Assembly (NCBI GenBank): GCA_022410635.1
Contig: JAJVDF010001197.1
Coordinates: forward strand, 186,027 to 250,026
DNA length: 64,000 bases
Origin: Tretioscincus oriximinensis
Lineage: Eukaryota > Chordata > Lepidosauria > Squamata > Gymnophthalmidae
Reading direction: 5' to 3'
Positions 12,275 to 23,199 of this stretch are shown here, in pieces. A model generated the notes under the pieces. That model was not told the origin of the DNA and ran no database searches. It saw only the letters and a list, made by a program, of their open reading frames with translations. How positions within the stretch are numbered: position 1 is the stretch's first letter; each line of letters begins with the position of its first letter. The position numbers and the translations under genes were made by a program.

Positions 12275-12813
12275 TTTTTTTTTAATATTTTTTTATTGGT
12301 TTTTACAAAGCATATCAGTACAAAAACAATAAATTTAAGTTTTACATACCATTCCTGTTGTAACAGTAGTAATTACNTGCTTCTCTAGTTATCCATTTAA
12401 CATAAAATTAACAAATGGTACTATAGTACATACCTACATAATATAACGACATAATATGATTGAATAATATATAAATAAACAATAAGTGTCTACCCCCCTC
12501 CCCCTNCCCCCCTGAGAGGAAAACGTATATTATCCTTACATATATTTTTTAATTCCTGAGGGTCAATTTAATTGTTGTTAGGAGTTCGGGTCCCCCCCAA
12601 CGGTTATTCTGTATGTATATGATTAATTTAGCCCAATTTTTTGTCCAGTTCTTTTTAGTTTTAGTGTTTATATCGAGTTTCTCGCTGACAAAGTCTCCCA
12701 TTAGCTGGTCGGATATATAGTGGGTCCAATTCTGTAAAGTCAATTTCGTTGTATCTTTCCAACCTAAGGTTATGACTGCTTGTGCAGCCATAACCAGATG
12801 GTCTACTAAATAT
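12275..12813 (-). mobile_element. L1 LINE, short 5'-truncated insertion
   Basis: A 539-bp insertion flanked by a perfect 9-bp duplication AGAGCTACT (12266-12274 and 12814-12822). On the minus strand it begins in the extreme C-terminus of ORF2 (MAAQAVITLGWKDTTKLTLQ and WTKNWAKLIIYI, 12549-12791), comparable with the C-terminus of the L1 at 37851. The 3' UTR with G-rich tract (12492-12512 on the plus strand as C runs) and an A-rich tail next to the left duplication follow. A textbook 5'-truncated L1. Confidence 0.9.
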
Positions 12814-12925
12814 AGAGCTACTAACTTGATGAGATAATTGCAGAAAAGGCCTAAGGTTTAAATGTAATTGGCTTAATTACCATTCCTTCTCAAGATATTA
12901 TTTGTGGGGTGAATGGCTGCTAGAT

Positions 12926-13175
12926 ATTATTTATTTATTTATACTTTTATCCCGCCCTATACCCAAAGGTCTCTGGGCGGCCAACCATAGGGTGGCACAC
13001 ATAGTTTTTGTTGCTTTCTCCACAACAGACACCCTGTGAAGTGGGGCTGAGAGAGTTCTAAAGAACTGTGACTGGCCCAAGGTCACCCAGCTGGCTTTCA
13101 TGGAGGAGTGGGGAATCGAACCGGGAGACTGTCAGATGTGAGTCCAACTCTCTAAACACTACACCAAACTGTACA
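12926..13175 (-). mobile_element. tRNA-derived SINE, family A, with L2-type tail
   Basis: On the minus strand the head has an RNA polymerase III A-box-like TGGTGTAGTG and a perfect B box GGTTCGATTCC (plus 13112-13122). The core CTGGGTGACCTTGGGCCAG and a 3' tail ending in (AAATA)n follow. The last 45 bases (plus strand CCCGCCCTATACCC...GGCGG) are nearly the same as the 3' end of the L2 at 49660. This is the best-preserved copy of the family here. Confidence 0.88.
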
Positions 13176-13449
13176 TCAATTGTACGTGCTTCAGATTAAT
13201 ATTTGAACTTTTNTTCAAATGGTTCTTTTTAGACTAGGCTTTATTTTTTACCACAAAGACATCAGGGCCCTTCCAGCCTAGCATAAATTACGGTATGACC
13301 TGTGTTAGGCTTGAATGACATGTGGACAGCAGATTTCTTAGATCTTTTCTGCTCTTTTTCTGGGCTATGACTTGGAACACAGGACTGCCATCCACATCCT
13401 AGTGTGGACCATGTCAGCCTCAAATGAATCTTGATATGGGAATATTAGG
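13176..13449. other. No firm feature; possible relic palindrome
   Basis: 13265-13430 resembles the palindromic MITE family loosely (ATCCACATCCTAGTGTGG) but arms do not pair convincingly. Confidence 0.3.
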
Positions 13450-14567
13450 TCCCTATCCTTATATATAAAGAGCATGTGGATGTTTGTCCCCTCCTGTATG
13501 TGTTTGGGACACCCCACGAGACAGAATGTGAGNCTCACAGAGTGCTCCACCTTGGTGGCCAGCAGGAAGGCCAAGCCAATGCCCACATCCCCACTGCTGC
13601 CATCAAGTTGAATACCCGCCAGAGGGAAAAATGTCCATCTTCCTGCTACAGTGGCACTTCACATATCATGCCCAAGCCTCAGCCCTGATTAACTGGAACA
13701 TCTGGTGACCATAATTGAAGCCAAGGCTTGGGCCAGGTACCCGAAGCATCCCCAAACTGCCCCAACACCAGTCCGATCCCCACAGAAAGTGAGTGGCCCT
13801 TCTTTTGCCCCCAACACTCACCCACCCTTGCAAAAGACGAGGCACTGAGCAGCCTGTTTCCTGCCCTAGCACTTCTTTCACAGGTGTGCCACCAAGCAGC
13901 TTGTCTTCTTCCTCTGAACACCCCTTCACAGAAGATGAGCCTGTCTCCTGCCCCCTACCGCCCCCCACCCTCCAGAGCATCTCCTGTCCCCTCTCCTCCT
14001 CCTTCCTTACCTGTTTAGCCCATCAAGGGATAGCCAGGGAAAGTGTGTGTGTGCGTTCATCTGAGTCCTTGGCTGCAACGGAGAGCAACCAAGTTATTGC
14101 CTTCACTGGCCATCTGGGTATTGGATAGTGTAGGTAGTACAAGCTCAATCAGCCAATGCCTGGATGGCCAGTGAAGGCAGCACTTGGCTGCTCCCCATTG
14201 CAACCAAAGACTTTGAAGAGATGGCACTGCCTCCAGCAACAGTTAAAGGGAAGAGGGAAGTGGAAGAAGAGTAGGAAGAAGGAATGGGTTGAGGTTCAAT
14301 TGGATGGGATGGAATGGGGTTGTGTGGGGAGAGGAAGAAGAGAGGGGAGAAGAAGAGGAAGAGAAACCAGAAGATGCTGATGAACAAGATGAGAAAGATG
14401 ATGAAGAGGAAGAGGAGAAAGAGGAATGAGAGGTAGAAGAGGAGGAAGAAGAAGAGGAAGAAAAGGAAGAGGAGGAAGATGGAAAAAGNAGTGGGAAGGC
14501 AGGTTGGTGTGGGTTTGCTGCTACAACCTGTTGCATAACCCATAAAGCAATGGGCTTCATCCACTAG
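13450..14567 (+). mobile_element. Helitron, copy D (plus strand, larger)
   Basis: The 5' end is TCCCTATCCTTATATATAAAG, then GTTTGTCC, the usual look of a Helitron 5' terminus (TC followed by TATATA). The 3' end at 14564-14567 is CTAG followed by T. It is preceded by a decayed hairpin (CCTGTTGCATAA / AAAGCAATGGG) and a purine-rich tract (14250-14490). The 3' part matches the smaller Helitrons at 5843, 16634 and 20054. The 5' 790 bases do not. An internal inverted repeat lies at 14064-14215. No Rep/helicase coding sequence, so non-autonomous. The base before TC is G, not the expected A. Confidence 0.65.
14064..14215. repeat. Inverted repeat inside Helitron D
   Basis: The left arm 14064-14127 (CTTGGCTGCAACGGAGAGCA, CTTCACTGGCCATC) pairs with the right arm 14150-14215 (GATGGCCAGTGAAGGC, TGCTCCCCATTGCAACCAAAG). 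Arms of about 65 bases, with some mismatches. Confidence 0.7.
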
Positions 14568-16633
14568 TTTTGAGATATAGCCAAGAAAAGGCTTTAAATC
14601 TCTGAAACAGAATAAACCTTAGTGCATGAAACATATTTCCTTAATGTGTTACAAGAGATATTGAAGAAATTTGTTTAAAGGTCAAGGGTAGTATTATTTT
14701 AAGAAGGAAGAAAGACAAGGAGAAGAAGAACAAGGATATTGTGACTGATGAACATTTCCCCCAACTTTGTGCATTTACACATGAATGGACAATTGGTTTT
14801 AAATGGCACAAAAATCACCCTGAATTACATTCACTTTGGTATCTTTATGTCAAATTCAATCTGGTACAGTATTTCCAATGTAGCACAGTAATTGAATTTG
14901 CATCATCAGCAACAGAGGTTTTTCTTTCACCCTTTCAGAGAGAAGATGGATGTGGGGTACCTGGGTTTTTGTTTTAGCTTTGGTTCAATGTAAATCTGAT
15001 GGAAGCAAATAGATGCTGTTTAGAATAATATGGCAGTTTTGTTATTTTCTGTAGAGAAAACCTTGAATAATTCGAACTGCAATTATCATTAGCAGAGGGT
15101 TAGCTTGTCCCACANGGATGATTGTCCTGGGTGCAAAATTTCAATGGATCTCAAGGATGCGATGGCACAAGATGGGAATAAGACAATGGCGGTCCAGATG
15201 GGGACCCTCTGACTAGTGAGCCTCACATTCTATCACTTGTCCATGGAGGACAACAAGATGGTACGCTGTGGTGGTGATTGGAGGGTGAAGATGGGGTGGA
15301 GATGTCACAGCTACCCTTCTGTATGCAATTAAGCTACTATCTACAAATTCCAATCTTGGAGGGTGAGATGCAGTAGAGAAGAAGATAGATGGGGACATTC
15401 CTCAGCTCCAGTGCCATTGATGGAATGGTATCCTGGTGTCATGAGGGAGACATGGCAGTGGCAATAAGGCATCCGCTTGCCCTATCCAGGTACTGCTTCT
15501 GGCACTCTTATCTGTCACCTCCCTCTTGCCACCAGAGATAGCAGCAGAAACCAGCCACTGCGGCAGAGAGAGAGAAATGAAGGGAGAAGGAGGTAAAGAG
15601 AAGAGAGGGAGTGTTGCAGAGAAGGAAGAGTCAAAGATCATGGGGGTATGATTTTAAGCCACAGACTTGGGCATTCCAATTGCACTTTACTGTAAGATAC
15701 ATATGCCAGCCTTACCACTGTCTGGTTTTTAGCCTTGACTTCTAAAATAGATTTTAATATTGGTTTCTCATCTGTACTTTTTCAGTTTGCCTGACAGCAA
15801 GTGTATCTGTTTTATCAAATTTGTTATCACTGTGTGATTTTACTTATCTGTGTTGTCTGAAATCTTGAGGGTCTATGACCATAATAGATACTTTGATGAT
15901 TGACCTGGTTGGATAAAATACGGCTGTCTCTCTTGTATCAAAGGATTGTCAGTTCAGTCCAATTTGAATATTCATATAGATTGCTTAGAAACAATGTTTG
16001 AGTGTGCAAGTGTCATGCACATACACATATAATTTTAATGCATCCAGGAAGCTATCATGAGTTGACAGTTTTGAGTTACCAGGATAGAATCACNACTGTT
16101 AGAAATAATAAAATGTCTTTATCTTGCATGGCATCAATTTATATGACAGTTTTTGCAGCATTTAGTCAAGGCTACTCAGATTTCAACAGAAACAGGTAGT
16201 TTTAAGTGTCACCTGAAATAATTCTTACTTTCATACCAAATATATCTGCAGTTTCTGATCCCTTGTCAAAGTGTTCTTTCACCATTTATATTGTTCTCAC
16301 TTCCCTGTACACCAACTTGCTCTTGTTTGTCCTTTGAGTGGAATCTCTTAATTTGCTTTGCCAGTCTTACACTTTCCAGCTGCTCTGCAATGCCTTTGGG
16401 TTCAGTCCCAACCAATTAGTGTGAAAGTCAGCCAGTCAGCAGAACCATAATAAAGCCCCATAGTGTCCCCTTGTAGGGGAATCTAGTGCTCCACTTGATT
16501 CTGCATATCCTTTGCTCCTCAACATGCACCACATACTATGATTCTTTCATCACTGTTGTTTTTCTAATAATGCCTGACTCAGAAGGCATAACCAAGTAAA
16601 AGAAAACAATGATGAAGAATGCCTTATTTATAA
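14568..16633. other. No recognisable feature
   Basis: About 2 kb. 15060-15660 is more GC-rich and purine-biased at its right end, with unremarkable short open frames. No repeat termini or protein motifs recognised. Confidence 0.4.
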
Positions 16634-17064
16634 CTAGTGGAACTAGTCAGTTGTGTTATGGTAATGCAAGGAGCTCTAACTTCACTTCCCCNTTGCTTCC
16701 ATTCATGCCTCCACCCATTTTCTACCTTCCTTCTTTCTTTCCATTTTCCTTGCCTTCCTTCTCCCTTTCCTCCTTTATTTTTCTTCTTTAACTTCCTTCC
16801 CTTCCATCTTTCATCCATTCCTTCCTTTGTTCTTTCTTTCCTTCCTTCCTCTCCCAGTACTAGTCTTGGTACTGAATCCTGGGGTATTCCATCATCTTTC
16901 CACTTTGAGACCTGACCATTTATTACTTCCGTCTGTTTGCTGCCTTTTAGCCAGTCTCCAACCCAGGACTTTAGTCTATGGAGGGTGCCAATGGTCCAAG
17001 CCCTGTCATTGGTTGTTACACCATAGAATGTTGAACTTTCCCATGTGCCTTCCATTATATATGA
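16634..17064 (-). mobile_element. Small Helitron, copy B
   Basis: On the minus strand it starts at 17064 with TCATATATAATGGAAGG preceded by A. It ends at 16634 with CTAG followed by T, so the A|TC...CTAG|T junction is intact. Inside lie the GTTCAACATTC box, a CR1-like RT piece (about 16845-16975, reading WVGDWLKGSKQTEVINGQVS then a decayed GVPQGS motif) and a GA-rich tract. The terminal hairpin is partly decayed. Confidence 0.75.
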
Positions 17065-17914
17065 TTAGGTCCTGTAGCAATAAACTGTAATAAAATCTAA
17101 GCACCAAGTCTAGACATACAAATCCCAGAATTCCATTCCACTGAAATGTGCTAATTGATCGAGGCACATAGAAATATGGTCCTCCTACCTTTCTTTTCCT
17201 TCCTTTCAATTGTCCTAGCAAATTGCTAGTGCCTTCATAGTACCTTTCTTCAATGTCATCCAGTGATTACTTCTGCTAGGAGTTTTTGTTCTTGTCTAAA
17301 TACCTACAGTTGACAAAACCTTGATTTCTACTGCAGAACAGGAAAAAAAAATCACCAAACACCATTGTGCTAACATGCAAACTTCAACTCTTCCCATCCC
17401 AACATTGAATCAATTTAGATTAAGACTGATCTCACCAGTACATTTGTCATGCACAGGAATAGTTTCAATGCTGTACACCAATTTAGTATCAATTCAGAGT
17501 AGCTGAAGAGACAAAACACCAACCAACCAAATCTATAGGGCTAGAATGACGCCGCATCAAGACCAGCACTTTAAATCTCATCTCAAACAAGGGATAGTAA
17601 TCTCCACACTGAAATGACATTTCATTTCATTGAAAATAAATTAGGCTGCATAATTGAAGGCGCAAATTTTCCACGTTCAGCTCATAAGCTCCTTCCAGTT
17701 TTTTCTCTTCTTTCCCAAGCTTGGAATTTGAGGGTGCTCTCATTCAAACNGACATTTGCTTTCCAGCCTTTATCTCTCTGCACCATGTGAATGCAAGGAC
17801 AAGGAGGCAATATACAGAAATTGCCTCACCACTCCAGCCCCTCACCCTAGCATCTACTGGCAATGATGGCAATACAGAGGATACATCCCTACATTCTATG
17901 GCAGCAGGAGGGTT
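17065..17914. other. No recognisable feature
   Basis: Non-coding. Short open frames only, no similarity to other parts of the window. Confidence 0.4.
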
Positions 17915-18332
17915 ATTTGTCCTATTTATATCTCACTCTTCATCTAACGATCATAGAACATTGCATAACACTCAATAGGTACAAGCAGAAATACATATTT
18001 TAAAGTATGATCCTATCCATTTCCAAGAATTCAGTACCAAAGTCCTGGGTAAACAAATCTGTTATCACGAGAGGTAAAACAACATATAAAGCTGATGTAT
18101 TTCCACAGTAATATTAAAAAAACAGGGGAAGTACCACAAAGAAGCCCCTCTTTAGCCCCACTGTCCTTTCATCAAGAAGTTGCTCATTTTGCAATCTTAA
18201 TATGTGGGTAGGCCTATGTGGAAAAAGCCGTTCCTTCAGAGTCCCAACTATTTAGGGTTTTCTGAGTCAAGATCAACAACTTGAATTGGCCTCAGTAACA
18301 AACGGGTAAGCAGTACACTTCCTTAAAAAACA
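17915..18332 (-). mobile_element. Old L2 LINE 3' fragment
   Basis: 18200-18325 aligns with 49995-50110 of the L2 (GTTCCTTCAGAGTCCCAACTATTTAGGG, AACTTGAATTGGCCTCAGTAACAAACGGG). The left end has the degraded tail TATTTATATCTCACTC. Strongly diverged. No coding potential remains. Confidence 0.6.
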
Positions 18333-19037
18333 GTTAGTATATGTTATTGAACAGAATAAGAGCAACCTCAAGTTTTTTTTAACTAGCCCATCACTCAGTA
18401 TAAATATACACACCTCTTTCATAGGTTTTCCTGAAANGCCTTTAAAGATCTCCAGTTTTTGTGAGGCAACAGCAGAGAAAATTCATGGAATATTCATAGA
18501 TAAATCAAACTCAAAAGGAGCTTACAGAATTCATTGACTCTGCTCACAATTTCTTTTTAACATGCATGGGTAAGTGGCATTGTTTATGTGCTCAGTTCTC
18601 CACCAAATGAATGTAGTATTTCCATTCTGCTTTCATGTCGGGGATGGAACAACCTGTTTTTAATCTTCTTCATTTTTCTTCTAAATAGTCTTAGTTGCTA
18701 AGTGATAAATCCATCTGCTTTATTGCTTTGATCATATCTGAAGAGGAATTCAACCTCTGGTTTACTTGTAAACACCTATCATATTTTATATTTTACAACA
18801 GTGATAATTGGTTGTCAAAATAATATGATACATTGTCAAGAGAGGATGTAATGCTTTGATGCAATAGATTACTTGCCTTCATCAGTATAAAAAGTAAATC
18901 TGTAGCAATTTACAAAGCACTGTTTGTCAAGTCTTGAGGTCTTGATAATATCTCAATGAGGGAAGATGCATGAATCAAGGGAGAAGCCCCAAATTCTGAG
19001 GTACAGCTCTCCTCCATGGCCAGAAAATAGGCATGGT
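18333..19037. other. No recognisable feature
   Basis: AT-rich non-coding sequence, no repeat termini recognised. Confidence 0.4.
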
Positions 19038-19255
19038 ACTTATTTTATTAATTTATTTGTACTTGTATCCTGCCCTATACCCGAAGGTCTCAAGGTGGTG
19101 AACCATAGGGCGGCGCACATAGCTTTCGTTGCTTTCTCCACAACAGACGCCCTGTGGAGTAGGTGGGGNTGAGAGAGTTCAAAGAACTGTGACTGGCCCA
19201 AGGTCACCCAGCTGACTTTCGTGGAGGAGTGGGAAATTAACCCGGGAGACCTTTC
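19038..19255 (-). mobile_element. tRNA-derived SINE, family A, with L2-type tail
   Basis: Same family as 12926-13175. The tail on the plus strand reads TGCCCTATACCCGAAGGTCT, then the core AAGAACTGTGACTGGCCCAAG and CACCCAGCTGACTTTC. It ends inside the tRNA-like head (AACCCGGGAGACC, the B-box side), so the A-box half is missing. Confidence 0.85.
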
Positions 19256-20053
19256 CACTCTTTATCCCATGAGAATATAGGGTTAGTGAGGACCCTATTC
19301 AAAGCTCATAGGGGAATCTGGATTGTGGTCTTTAAGTTCCAATGTACCATATTTGTCGCTGGTATTACCACCACGAGGGTACAAACAAAAGGTCTTTTCA
19401 GTAGGATTTGTTTTGAAGCAACAATGATTGTACTGGCTTTCAAGTCCAGTACACATAAGAGTGAACATAATAATATACAGTATATGCTCTGTTGGATTGT
19501 AATTTATGGCCCGTTAATCATCCAGGTGGTACTGAACATTAGCTATAGTGTATCTGGCTGGATATTTTATTTTTATTNATAAAGAGATTTGAATCTTGCT
19601 CTTCTAGTATTTATGTGTTATTCAACAGAATTATGTTTGCCCACATAGCAAAAGCAGCACTTCCTCCCATATTAAGATTATGGTTGTTACTTCTTCCCTA
19701 CTTATTGTTAAGATTAGCAGTGTCACCCTCAGATATTTGAGGAGTGGGTACCAGACTATAAATAGGGTCCTATCTCAGGAGTACCAGATACAAACATTAA
19801 ATGCTGTTGTCTGCTTAAAATGCATCTTCATTCTTCATAATAATAAAAACACTTGAGATCATCTGGTAGAAGATAGAATTGTAATTAACCAATCAATACA
19901 AATGAATCAACCTGAAAGATAACAGTATTAATTCAGCACTACTTAAAGGTCTACAGTTTTTAAAATATTTTTGAACTCTGTAATAAACACTTTTTATTTA
20001 ATCTTAGAAAACATTTTGACTTCTCAGTTAATCCCGTTTTGATCTTTATAAAA
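19256..20053. other. No recognisable feature
   Basis: Non-coding. A 98-codon open frame at 19286-19582 has no domain resemblance. Confidence 0.4.
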
Positions 20054-20584
20054 CTAGGGGAATTAGCCCATTGCATTATGGTAATGCAATGGGCTTTAGC
20101 CACTCCTCCTCTTTGCATTCATTGCACCCATTCCATTGCATTGCACCCATTCCATCCCTCCTTCTCTTGCCCTCTTCTATCCCCCTTTCATTTGCTGCTA
20201 CTTTGTTTTTTTCCTTCTTTCTATTTTCCTTTCCTTTCTTTCCTTCTTCCTTTCCTTTATTTTTTCTTCCTTATCTTCCTTCCATCTTTTATCCATTCCT
20301 ACCTTTGTCCTCCCTTCCTTCCTTCCATTTTGTGTCAGTACTAGCCCTAATATTGAATCCTGAGGTGTTCCACTTCTCACACCTTTCCACCCTATCTGTG
20401 GAGAATAAATGGAGAACTTTATTACCTCCCTTTATTTCTTTCCATTCATTACTTCCCTTTGTTTTCTTAGCTAGTTTCCAATCCAGGACTCTGGTCTCTT
20501 GAAGCTGCCAAAGTTCCGGGCTCTGTCATTGGTTGTTATACCTCGGAATGTTGAACTTTCCCACCCACCTTTTATTACTTTTGA
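20054..20584 (-). mobile_element. Small Helitron, copy A (best preserved)
   Basis: On the minus strand it begins at 20584 with TCAAAAGTAATAAAAGG, preceded by A, and ends at 20054 with CTAG followed by T. Eight bases before CTAG is a perfect 14-bp hairpin, AGCCCATTGCATTA / TAATGCAATGGGCT with a 3-base loop (plus 20065-20095). These are the defining Helitron ends: TC start, subterminal 3' hairpin, CTRR end, insertion between A and T without duplication. The interior holds a CR1-like RT fragment (about 20330-20500) and a GA-rich tract, no Rep/helicase. Confidence 0.82.
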
Positions 20585-21527
20585 TGATAAATAGAAATAA
20601 ACTAACTATACTTTAAAGCAAATATGGCATGGAGGAAATTATTTAGTCTATTTTTCCATGGAAGTTTTAAAAATTAACTTTCCCTATAAAACATCAGTTT
20701 GTAAAATTCTTAGATATTTGCACTTTTAGTGCTTTGGTTATTTGGAGAAGTCTACTCTGTAAAAAAGACATGTGTGCATAAAAGATTTGAATGAAAATCT
20801 TTGTAATAGTGGGAAAACACATTAAATTGGAGGAACTAGTTTGCAGTATTATGCTCCTAAGCAAAATTCTGGACAAATAGATTCATATGAAGAGGGTTTT
20901 TTTTCTTCTCTCAAAGGGAAAGCAATGTAGAAAAGAAGCAAACAGAACTTTAGATTAGTCTTATGAGGGATTCTGTGAAATGAAATCTGGCAGGTTCATC
21001 CATTCCTATTATAATGTTTCCAATTTCTCCTTATGGCTAGGGAAAAGGACAGCATTTTCAAATAGATGAAGCTTGATTGCAAGAGGGACCTTTCCATTTG
21101 TCAATATCTTTGTACAATCAGCCCTGTGTAGGATTCCAATAGCATTTCACAACTTTGTGTACATCTCTTCCTGAAGGAAAGTGAAAACTTGGCCAGATAT
21201 TTTTTTTAGATACGAAAGAGGCGTACCTGGCACACATCCAGCACAGTCTCAGAAAGACCACACAACTGCTATTTGACCCCAAATCCAAAGAATAATCTTT
21301 TGTCATNTTGTCTCAGTGCTTTAGGAATTTTTGCTACCCTGATCTATTGCTCTAAGTTAGCTAAGCGCTTATTCATTTATTATAGCTTTTCACCAAGCCC
21401 TTCGAGGCAGTAAAAGTAGATTTGTTTTATTTGCATTTGGAGAGGCTGAATGACATTGAATAACCAAAAACAAACTAACAAACAAAAACTTCATGATTGA
21501 GTTGGGATTTGAAATTTGGATCCCCTT
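20585..21527. other. No recognisable feature
   Basis: Non-coding AT-rich stretch. No long open frames or repeat ends recognised. Confidence 0.4.
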
Positions 21528-21783
21528 TATCCACATGTTTATTAACACACTCAAAGAATTTTAACAAGTTTGTAAGGCATGATTTACCTTTGCAGAAGCC
21601 ATGCTGAATATCATTCAGCAATGCATGCTTCTCCATGTGTTTAANAATTTTATCCTTGATTATTGTTTCCGACACTTTACCTGGAACTGATGTTAAACTG
21701 ACGAGTCTATAATTTCCAGGATCACCCCGGGATCCTTTTTTGAAGATTGGTGTTATGTTAGCTACTCTCCAATCTACTGGCAC
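21475..21783 (-). pseudogene. CR1 reverse transcriptase N-terminal remnant
   Basis: An open frame on the minus strand reads MPVDWRVANITPIFKKGSRG, then NYRLVSLTSVPGKVSETIIK and QHGFCKGKSCLTNLLKFFE, which are RT motifs before the catalytic aspartates. Similarity ends at about 21528. The last dozen codons come from flanking sequence. No YADD or later motif is present. Confidence 0.8.
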
Positions 21784-22319
21784 AGTGCCTGATCTTAAGG
21801 AAAGATTAAATATTTTGGCTAGTTCAGCAATTTCACATTTGAGTTCTTTAAGAATTCGGAGATGAATGTCATCTGGCCCCAGGGATTTATTAATGTTCAG
21901 CTTATTAAGGCTAGCAAGGGCCTTCTCCCTTGTTATCTCTGACCAGTTTAATTCCTCTGATGTCCTTCCTGAGAGTTTGTGCTCTCCTCACTACGATATG
22001 TCTTTCACTTTTTAAATTAGTTTCTCTTCTTTCTAATGACTTCCCTTACTGTAGTGGTAAGCCATGCAGGCTTCCTCTTGACTTGGCGGAACCCTTTCTT
22101 CTCTTGTAAATGCATTATATTTGTGCCTCCAATATTGTATATGTAAATAGTTTCCATGCTTTTTGAAGAAATTGGACTCTTCCTACTTCCCCTTTTAATT
22201 TTCTTTTTACCATTTTCCTCATCTTGGGAAAATTTCCTTTGTGAAAGTTTAAGGTTTCTATGTTAGAACTGCTTGACAATTTTCTATCCACGTTCAAGTT
22301 GAAAGTTACTGTGTTATGG

Positions 22320-22908
22320 TCACTGATTCCTAATAAACAGATCCTGTTTATTACTTAGGACTAAATCCAGGATTCCCTTGCCCCTAGGTGCTCTAGGGTG
22401 CAATCCCTTATCATGTTTAGGAATTTTATTTCTTTTCCATGAGTTTACCCAATCTATGTGTGGATAGTTGAAGTCTCTGATTATTACTACCCTTCCCTTT
22501 TTGGAAGCTTCAGTGATCTCATGTTCAAAATGTGTATCACCTTCCGGTGTTTGATTTGTGGGGGGCAATAGCATACTCCCAATATTAGACTAGTTTTCTG
22601 ACCTGTTAATGTTACCCATAGTGCTTCTGTGGATGGGTCTGTTTTACCTGGAAACTCCAGTTCGTAGGATTCAATTTCTTCTTTTACGTACAAGGNTCCA
22701 CTGCCTCCAGTTCACCCTTTCCCATCTTTTCTGTATAGTTTGTAACTTGGGACAACTCTATCCCATTTTCTTCTGTCCACCAGGTTTCAGTTATGCCAAT
22801 AATATCAATATCGTTGTCCTTCACTAAGCATTCCAATTTCCCTATTTTTGCTTGACTATATGCACCTTTCTGGTTCAAGTTTGGCCCAGTATGTTCATGA
22901 GAAACCAC
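22320..22908 (-). pseudogene. CR1 ORF2 endonuclease remnant
   Basis: Minus-strand pieces show the apurinic-type endonuclease order: KIGKLECLVKDNDIDIIGITETWW (22908-22760, carrying the catalytic Glu of ITETWW), then PSTEALWVTLTGQKTSLILGVCYCPP (22693-22560), then GRVVIIRDFNYPHIDW (the GDFN box, here RDFN). The pieces are in different frames, so the copy is dead. It is followed toward 21783 by the linker and RT start. Confidence 0.78.
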
Positions 22909-23199
22909 AGATTGCTCATTACAGCTTTCTGCTTGGATACTACATTCTAGTTCCCCTTCTAAGATAATATTATGTGCATAATTCCGTTCCTCAGTAATTG
23001 CATTTACATTTATCCTTTCTTGAACCAGATGCTGTCCAGCTCCTTTTGGCTTTCTCCCAGGGATCAGTTTAAAAACTGCTCTGCAACTTTTTTAATATTA
23101 AGCACGAGCAGTCTGGTTTCATCTTGGTTCAAGTGCAACCCGTCTCTTTTGTACAGGTATGGCCTGTCCACAAATGTTCCATAGTTCCTGACATATCTA

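Noticed and set aside
13666..14128. Proline/serine-rich open frames on both strands
   Set aside because: GC-rich Helitron cargo gives long frames on both strands; no homologous protein recognised, so no gene called.
14145..14564. Phenylalanine/leucine- and serine-rich frames
   Set aside because: Produced by the purine-rich tract of the Helitron, read on its pyrimidine strand.
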